NCBI RefSeq assembly: GCF_046614675.1
Contig: NZ_JBKKJT010000007.1
Coordinates: 62,001 to 126,000 of the forward strand
Reading direction: 5' to 3'
Origin: Chryseobacterium cupriresistens
Lineage (GTDB): Bacteria > Bacteroidota > Bacteroidia > Flavobacteriales > Weeksellaceae
DNA: 64,000 nucleotides
In this document: piece by piece, positions 60,346-64,000 of the stretch
Layout: each line of letters starts with the position of its first letter
How positions within the stretch are numbered: position 1 is the stretch's first letter
Notes under the pieces: generated by a model
Told to the model about the DNA's origin: nothing
What the model saw: only the letters and a program-made list of their open reading frames with translations
Database searches by the model: none
Program-made: the position numbers and the translations under genes

Positions 60346-60982
60346 ATTCTTCAATCAAACCCTGCTGTACAGCCAGACTGATCAATTCTGTTGAATTCTT
60401 TGCATGAAATTTCTGCAGCAGATTCTTGCGGTGGGTGTCTACGGTAAGAGGACTTAAGAAAAGTTCTTCAGCAATTACATTGCTTGTTTTCCCCTGTGCT
60501 ACCATCTGTAGAATTTGTTTCTCCCTTTTAGTGAGCCTCGGAACAGGGAGGATATTTTGAGAAGGAAGGCTGATTATCTGCTTGGTCTCATTGCAGAAAA
60601 CAATATCTCCGGAAAGCGCCCCTCTTATAGATACTACAAGATCATCAATGGACGTATTTTTAAGAAGATAGCCGCTTGCTCCGTTTTGTATAGACTGCAT
60701 AATAATACTTCTTTCCGAACGGTTGCTGAACATAATGACAGAGGTATTGGGTGATATTTTTTTTATTTCTCTGCAGAGATCTGTACCGTTGGAATCAGGG
60801 AGCGAAATGTCCAGAAGAACAATATCTACCATTTCTGACCGGATAAAACCCAGTGTTTCCTCACCGGATGCAAAACTTCCCGCTACATTAAATAAAGGCT
60901 GGCTTTTCAGCATCATTTTTAATCCTTCAATGACAATAGGATGATCATCTACAATGACAATATTTATTTTTTCATTCTCCAT
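60344..60982 (-). CDS. NarL/FixJ family response regulator
   Basis: 212 aa. Receiver domain with VDDHPIVIEGLKMML, phosphoacceptor Asp in VDIVLLDISLPD, and conserved S/T and K (MFSNRS, LLKNTS). GerE/LuxR HTH at the C-terminus: RLTKREKQILQMVAQGKTSN. Overlaps the kinase stop by 11 nt, so they are a paired two-component system. Confidence 0.94.
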   Translation of the reverse strand: MENEKINIVIVDDHPIVIEGLKMMLKSQPLFNVAGSFASGEETLGFIRSEMVDIVLLDISLPDSNGTDLCREIKKISPNTSVIMFSNRSERSIIMQSIQNGASGYLLKNTSIDDLVVSIRGALSGDIVFCNETKQIISLPSQNILPVPRLTKREKQILQMVAQGKTSNVIAEELFLSPLTVDTHRKNLLQKFHAKNSTELISLAVQQGLIEE

Positions 60983-62945
60983 GGATATTGAGTTCTATAT
61001 TAATTGCTGTTCCCTGGTGGTCAGAATTGATTTCCATTTTTCCTTTCAGGTAGTTGACTCTGTTTTTCAGATTGCGAAGTCCCATACTTTTGGTGGTATT
61101 TTCTATATTTTTATCAAATCCTTTTCCGTTATCTTCAATCGTAATGAGAAAATTTTCGCCGGACTGTGAACATTGAAGTAGAATACTGCTGGCTTTGGCA
61201 TGTTTTACAGCATTGGCCAGTAACTCCTGTACAATCCTGTAAATATTAAGCTGGATATTTAAAGGTAAAGCTTTATCAATATCAATAGCCTGAAAGTCAA
61301 TTTCGAGATTTTTTCTGCTGTAAAATTCACACAAATCACAGATGGCAGTTTCCAAACCAAAATTAAGCAATGATTCAGGCATTAAATTTCTGGCCACATG
61401 GCGGAGTTCACTTACAGAACTGTCCAGCTGTCCGAGAATTTTATAAAACTCCTGATCTTTTTCAGGGTTTAAATGACTGGAAGACCAGGTAGAAAAATTG
61501 ATTTTCACACCCGCAAGCATTCCTCCAAGGCCATCATGAAGATCCCTTGCGATACGTTCTCTTTCCCTTTCTTCACCATCAAGAATAGCTTTGGTTAACG
61601 ATAATTCTTCCTTTTGCTTAATATCATTGATTCTCTGTTCATTTATTTTTTTGTTTTTTCTGAAAATAATAAACAGGAAGATCAGAAGACTTAACGCCAA
61701 CAATAAAACAAGACCCATTCCCCACAAATAAGAGTTTTTCTTATTAACTTCCAGATCTTTTTGGTTTTTCTCAGCATTTAAAGTTGCTATTTTTCTTTCT
61801 TTTTCAGCGGTATTGAATTTAGTTTCGAGTTTGTTGATTTCAAGCTTTACATTTTCTGTATTCAAACTATCGTTGAGTTTGGAATATCTTTGTTCCCACA
61901 GGAGCGCTTCTTTAGTATCTCCCAATTCTTCATTAAGCAAGGAAAGCTGCTTATAAAAAGTTTTTCTGTTATTAAGATCAATAGCCAGGGATTTTTCCGT
62001 TAAAACATCTTCCAGGGTAGCCTTAGCTTCCTTATATCTTTTAAGTTTCTTTAAAATGTCAAACTTATTGAAATAAAACATTTGAGCCAGGAGATTCTGA
62101 TTGTACTTTTTGGTATAAAAAATCCCTTTTTCTATTACAGGAAGAGCTTCCTCATTTTTCTGCCGGGTAATATACAACAGGGTTTTGCTGTAATAATAAA
62201 AAGCATTGGATGAAGATTCAGGATATTCCCTGATAAGCTTTTCGGCTTTATTCAAATACTTTTCAGCCTGATCCCCATTAGCCTGATAACAGAAATTGTT
62301 GGCAGAATTGAGATAGGTAAAAAATAGCTCAGCAGAATTCGGATATTGTTTTTCAAGAATTTCCAGGGCTTTGTTATTATAACCTTCAGCTTTTTTAAAC
62401 TGGGCATTATAAGTAAGAATAACGGCAAGCTGAGTATACAGGAATCCCAGGTTTCTGCTGTTCTTATATTTTTCAACCAACGGAATACTCTTTTCAAGCA
62501 TGATTTTAACCAAAGGAATATAGCCCTCTTTATCCTTTTGCGAAACTCCGTAGCTGTACCAGGCAAGAGCCTGAAGAAAATCGGATTCTTCATTTTTAAA
62601 TTTTGATAGAGACTGAATAGCCTGCTGATAAGAAACAGCAGCTTTCTTCTTATTCCTGTCCAGATTATACTGTCCTTCGTAATAATAATATTTGGCTGAA
62701 ATAAAAGGATGGCTTTGCGCCAGTATTTTTCCGTTGGAAAGATATTTTTTACTCAAAACAGAATCATTGTTCCTGCAATAATTAGATAAAAGGAAAAAGG
62801 CCGTTGCTTTTGAAGTATCAGGATGATTTCCTCTTGTAATGCTTTGTAAGCTGTCTATATAAGATTTCTCATTAAGCGGAATGATTTGCTGGGATTGTAA
62901 TGCCAAAGACAAAAACAGGCTTAACAGGACAAGTAATCTCTTCAT
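60972..62945 (-). CDS. Sensor histidine kinase with TPR sensor region (NarL-type, HisKA_3)
   Basis: 657 aa. Signal peptide (LLSLFLSLALQSQ), periplasmic TPR-like helical array (about 30-395), coiled linker and one TM helix (about 406-428), then the HisKA_3 box ERERIARDLHDGLGGMLAG with His470, and HATPase_c (NAVKHAKASS, ITIEDNGKGFD, SMGLRNLKNRV). TPR-containing kinases of this kind sense unknown envelope signals in Bacteroidota. It faces a divergent lipoprotein gene (63.1 kb) and is paired with the response regulator below it. Confidence 0.93.
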   Translation of the reverse strand: MKRLLVLLSLFLSLALQSQQIIPLNEKSYIDSLQSITRGNHPDTSKATAFFLLSNYCRNNDSVLSKKYLSNGKILAQSHPFISAKYYYYEGQYNLDRNKKKAAVSYQQAIQSLSKFKNEESDFLQALAWYSYGVSQKDKEGYIPLVKIMLEKSIPLVEKYKNSRNLGFLYTQLAVILTYNAQFKKAEGYNNKALEILEKQYPNSAELFFTYLNSANNFCYQANGDQAEKYLNKAEKLIREYPESSSNAFYYYSKTLLYITRQKNEEALPVIEKGIFYTKKYNQNLLAQMFYFNKFDILKKLKRYKEAKATLEDVLTEKSLAIDLNNRKTFYKQLSLLNEELGDTKEALLWEQRYSKLNDSLNTENVKLEINKLETKFNTAEKERKIATLNAEKNQKDLEVNKKNSYLWGMGLVLLLALSLLIFLFIIFRKNKKINEQRINDIKQKEELSLTKAILDGEERERERIARDLHDGLGGMLAGVKINFSTWSSSHLNPEKDQEFYKILGQLDSSVSELRHVARNLMPESLLNFGLETAICDLCEFYSRKNLEIDFQAIDIDKALPLNIQLNIYRIVQELLANAVKHAKASSILLQCSQSGENFLITIEDNGKGFDKNIENTTKSMGLRNLKNRVNYLKGKMEINSDHQGTAINIELNIHGE

Positions 62946-63074
62946 TATGGATCAATTCTGTAAAATATTTTTTTAAACGCTCAATTTAATTAAAAATTTT
63001 AGCATAAAAAATACCGGAATTTAGGTAGAAAAAATTACTGGTTTTTCAGGATTGATAGACGTAGGTGATGCTCA

Positions 63075-63082
63075 TAGCTTTG
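63075..63082 (+). promoter_or_regulatory. -7 promoter element for lipoprotein B
   Basis: TAGCTTTG with TTG at 63052-63054 (20-nt spacing), so both the -33 and -7 elements are present. Confidence 0.6.
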
Positions 63083-63144
63083 CAGATATCAAATCATGGA
63101 TCATAGAATATTCAATATAGTAACTAAAATTTAAACAAAAGATT

Positions 63145-63564
63145 ATGAAAAAAATGAGTATGAATAAGCTGTTAAGAGGCGCATTCGTTGCAGTAATAGC
63201 AGCAATGCTTATTGGATTTACAGTGTCATGCAGTAACGATGATGACGACAACAATGTGAATGGAGCAGGGAAAAGTCATAAAGTGGTCTTTAAAGCAATC
63301 GCTTCTTCAGGCAGTAATATTGAAGTAGCGGTGTACGGAATTGACGGTAACCCTACCACTGCGACAAGTCTTAGCGGAACAACATGGAGCAGCCCTGAGG
63401 TAACATCAGAACCGGGAGCATACAATGCCACCGTTGGAGTAAACGCTGTCGGACCGGATGCTTCTGCAACTTTGAAAGTTCAGATCTGGGTAGACGGAGA
63501 ACTGAAGAAAGAAGGAACTTCCAGTGGACAATATTTGTCGGCTACTACAAGCTATACATTTTAA
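63145..63564 (+). CDS. Small lipoprotein with acidic tether (B)
   Basis: 139 aa. Signal peptide with lipobox (FTVSC, Cys at about 29), then SNDDDDNNVNGAGK. Beta-rich remainder: HKVVFKAIASSGSNIEVAVY, GTTWSSPEV and VQIWVDGELKKEGTSSGQ. Plan matches lipoprotein A at 59.9 kb and suggests paralogy. Alternative in-frame starts are at 63154 and 63160. Divergently transcribed from the histidine kinase. Confidence 0.78.
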   Translation: MKKMSMNKLLRGAFVAVIAAMLIGFTVSCSNDDDDNNVNGAGKSHKVVFKAIASSGSNIEVAVYGIDGNPTTATSLSGTTWSSPEVTSEPGAYNATVGVNAVGPDASATLKVQIWVDGELKKEGTSSGQYLSATTSYTF

Positions 63565-63590
63565 TATTAAATTTATTTAGGAAATGAAAC

Positions 63591-63622
63591 CGGCGCTGAG
63601 ATGAATCCCAGCGCCGATTTTT
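63591..63622. terminator. Convergent terminator of lipoprotein B and tyrS
   Basis: CGGCGCTG (63591-63598) and CAGCGCCG (63609-63616) with a 10-nt loop, T-run after it. Confidence 0.8.
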
Positions 63623-63637
63623 ATATAGTGTTTCAGA

Positions 63638-64000
63638 TTAGCTTACTTTGACAATAAAGTAGCTTTTCTTACCTTTTTGAAGCAATAAAAATTTACCATC
63701 AATAAGATCTGTTTCATTGGCTGTAAAAGTATCATTTACTTTTTGCTTGTTGACAGAAATTGAATTTCCTTTAATCTCTCTTTGTGCCTCACTTTTAGAT
63801 TTCAAGAACCCTGATTTTTCAGAAAGAAGATCAACAATATTCACTCCCAGAACATCAGCTTTTGCAATTTCTTTCTGAGGAACACCATCAAAAACTTCCA
63901 GGAAAGTTTCCTCATCAAGGCTTACAAGATCTTCAGCAGTAGAACGGCCAAAAAGAATTTCAGAAGCTTTCAATGCTTTTTCATACTCTTCTCTTCCATG
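63638..64000 (-). CDS. tyrS: Tyrosine--tRNA ligase, C-terminal part (partial)
   Basis: 121 codons visible up to the window edge. HGREEYEKALKASEILFG at the edge is characteristic for TyrS, followed by an S4-type RNA-binding domain (SEAQREIKGNSISVNKQKVN ... GKFLLLQKGKKSYFIV). The catalytic Rossmann part lies beyond the window. The Met that begins the visible 111-aa stretch is internal. It charges tRNA-Tyr in the cytoplasm. Confidence 0.9.
   Translation of the reverse strand, partial: HGREEYEKALKASEILFGRSTAEDLVSLDEETFLEVFDGVPQKEIAKADVLGVNIVDLLSEKSGFLKSKSEAQREIKGNSISVNKQKVNDTFTANETDLIDGKFLLLQKGKKSYFIVKVS

Noticed and set aside
60992..61169. Plus-strand ORFs opposite the histidine kinase gene
   Set aside because: Shadows of the HATPase region of the kinase; no promoter and no homology signs.
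1..64000. Search by eye for prophage, IS elements, integrases or transposases
   Set aside because: No transposase or integrase motif and no terminal inverted repeats with target duplication were seen.

Overview
The window looks like a chromosomal segment of a Flavobacteriia member, most probably Chryseobacterium or a close relative. The evidence is low GC, almost no Shine-Dalgarno sequences, many promoters with the Bacteroidota -7 motif TAnnTTTG placed 15-50 nt before start codons, and family content typical of this group: GSCFA, WbqC, DUF5683 behind parB, a very long signal peptidase I, DUF2461, DUF4269, a Wza lipoprotein followed by Wzc, and acidic-tethered lipoproteins. No IS element, prophage, CRISPR array or rRNA gene was seen. 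Family names come from motif recognition by eye, not from database searches.

Layout. 1-1.5 kb: edge of a polysaccharide locus on the minus strand (flippase, FkbM methyltransferase). 1.7-9.9 kb: DUF2461, a DEAD-box helicase, a phosphate transport pair (DUF47 + PiT), and an operon of polyprenyl diphosphate synthase, GSCFA, DUF4269 and TatD. 10-15.4 kb, minus strand: RhlE-like helicase, PorT-like barrel, DUF6438 lipoprotein, then hpt-adk-obgE. 15.5-20 kb: an ABC-F gene behind a leader with an 8-codon upstream ORF, an alpha/beta hydrolase, and an AT-rich patch with an Imm35/YrhB-like gene and a possible 54-aa membrane protein. 20-30 kb: purA, tonB, then parA-parB-DUF5683-dapB-lepB-wbqC and a subtilase. 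30-37 kb: lipocalin and OmpA lipoproteins, then a tightly overlapping four-gene set resembling the mycobacterial decaprenylphosphoryl-D-arabinose pathway (UbiA prenyltransferase, DprE1-like oxidase, DprE2-like reductase, HAD phosphatase), then a PrcB-like lipoprotein, cysteine desulfurase and thioredoxin.

37.1-55.6 kb: three tandem tRNA-Asp genes, a surface-protein gene, a capsule/EPS locus and a fourth identical tRNA-Asp. The locus holds Wza, Wzc, two UDP-sugar dehydrogenases, Wzx, pyruvyl transferase, GT2, Wzy, another GT, a secreted possible lyase and two GT4s. The third and fourth tRNA copies, with their terminators, form ~118-bp direct repeats 18.1 kb apart that bracket the polysaccharide cluster. 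The cluster should make an acidic, possibly pyruvylated polymer. A priming glycosyltransferase is not visible, and a short membrane protein at its head looks like the remnant of a FlaA1/CapD-type enzyme.

55.9-64 kb: L,D-transpeptidase, small membrane protein, retropepsin-PDZ protein, carboxylesterase, then a NarL-type two-component system flanked on both sides by similar small lipoproteins, and the 3' part of tyrS at the right edge.

The best leads for undescribed biology are the arabinofuranose-donor-like cassette, the tRNA-bracketed EPS island, the lipoprotein/two-component cluster, and the ABC-F leader.
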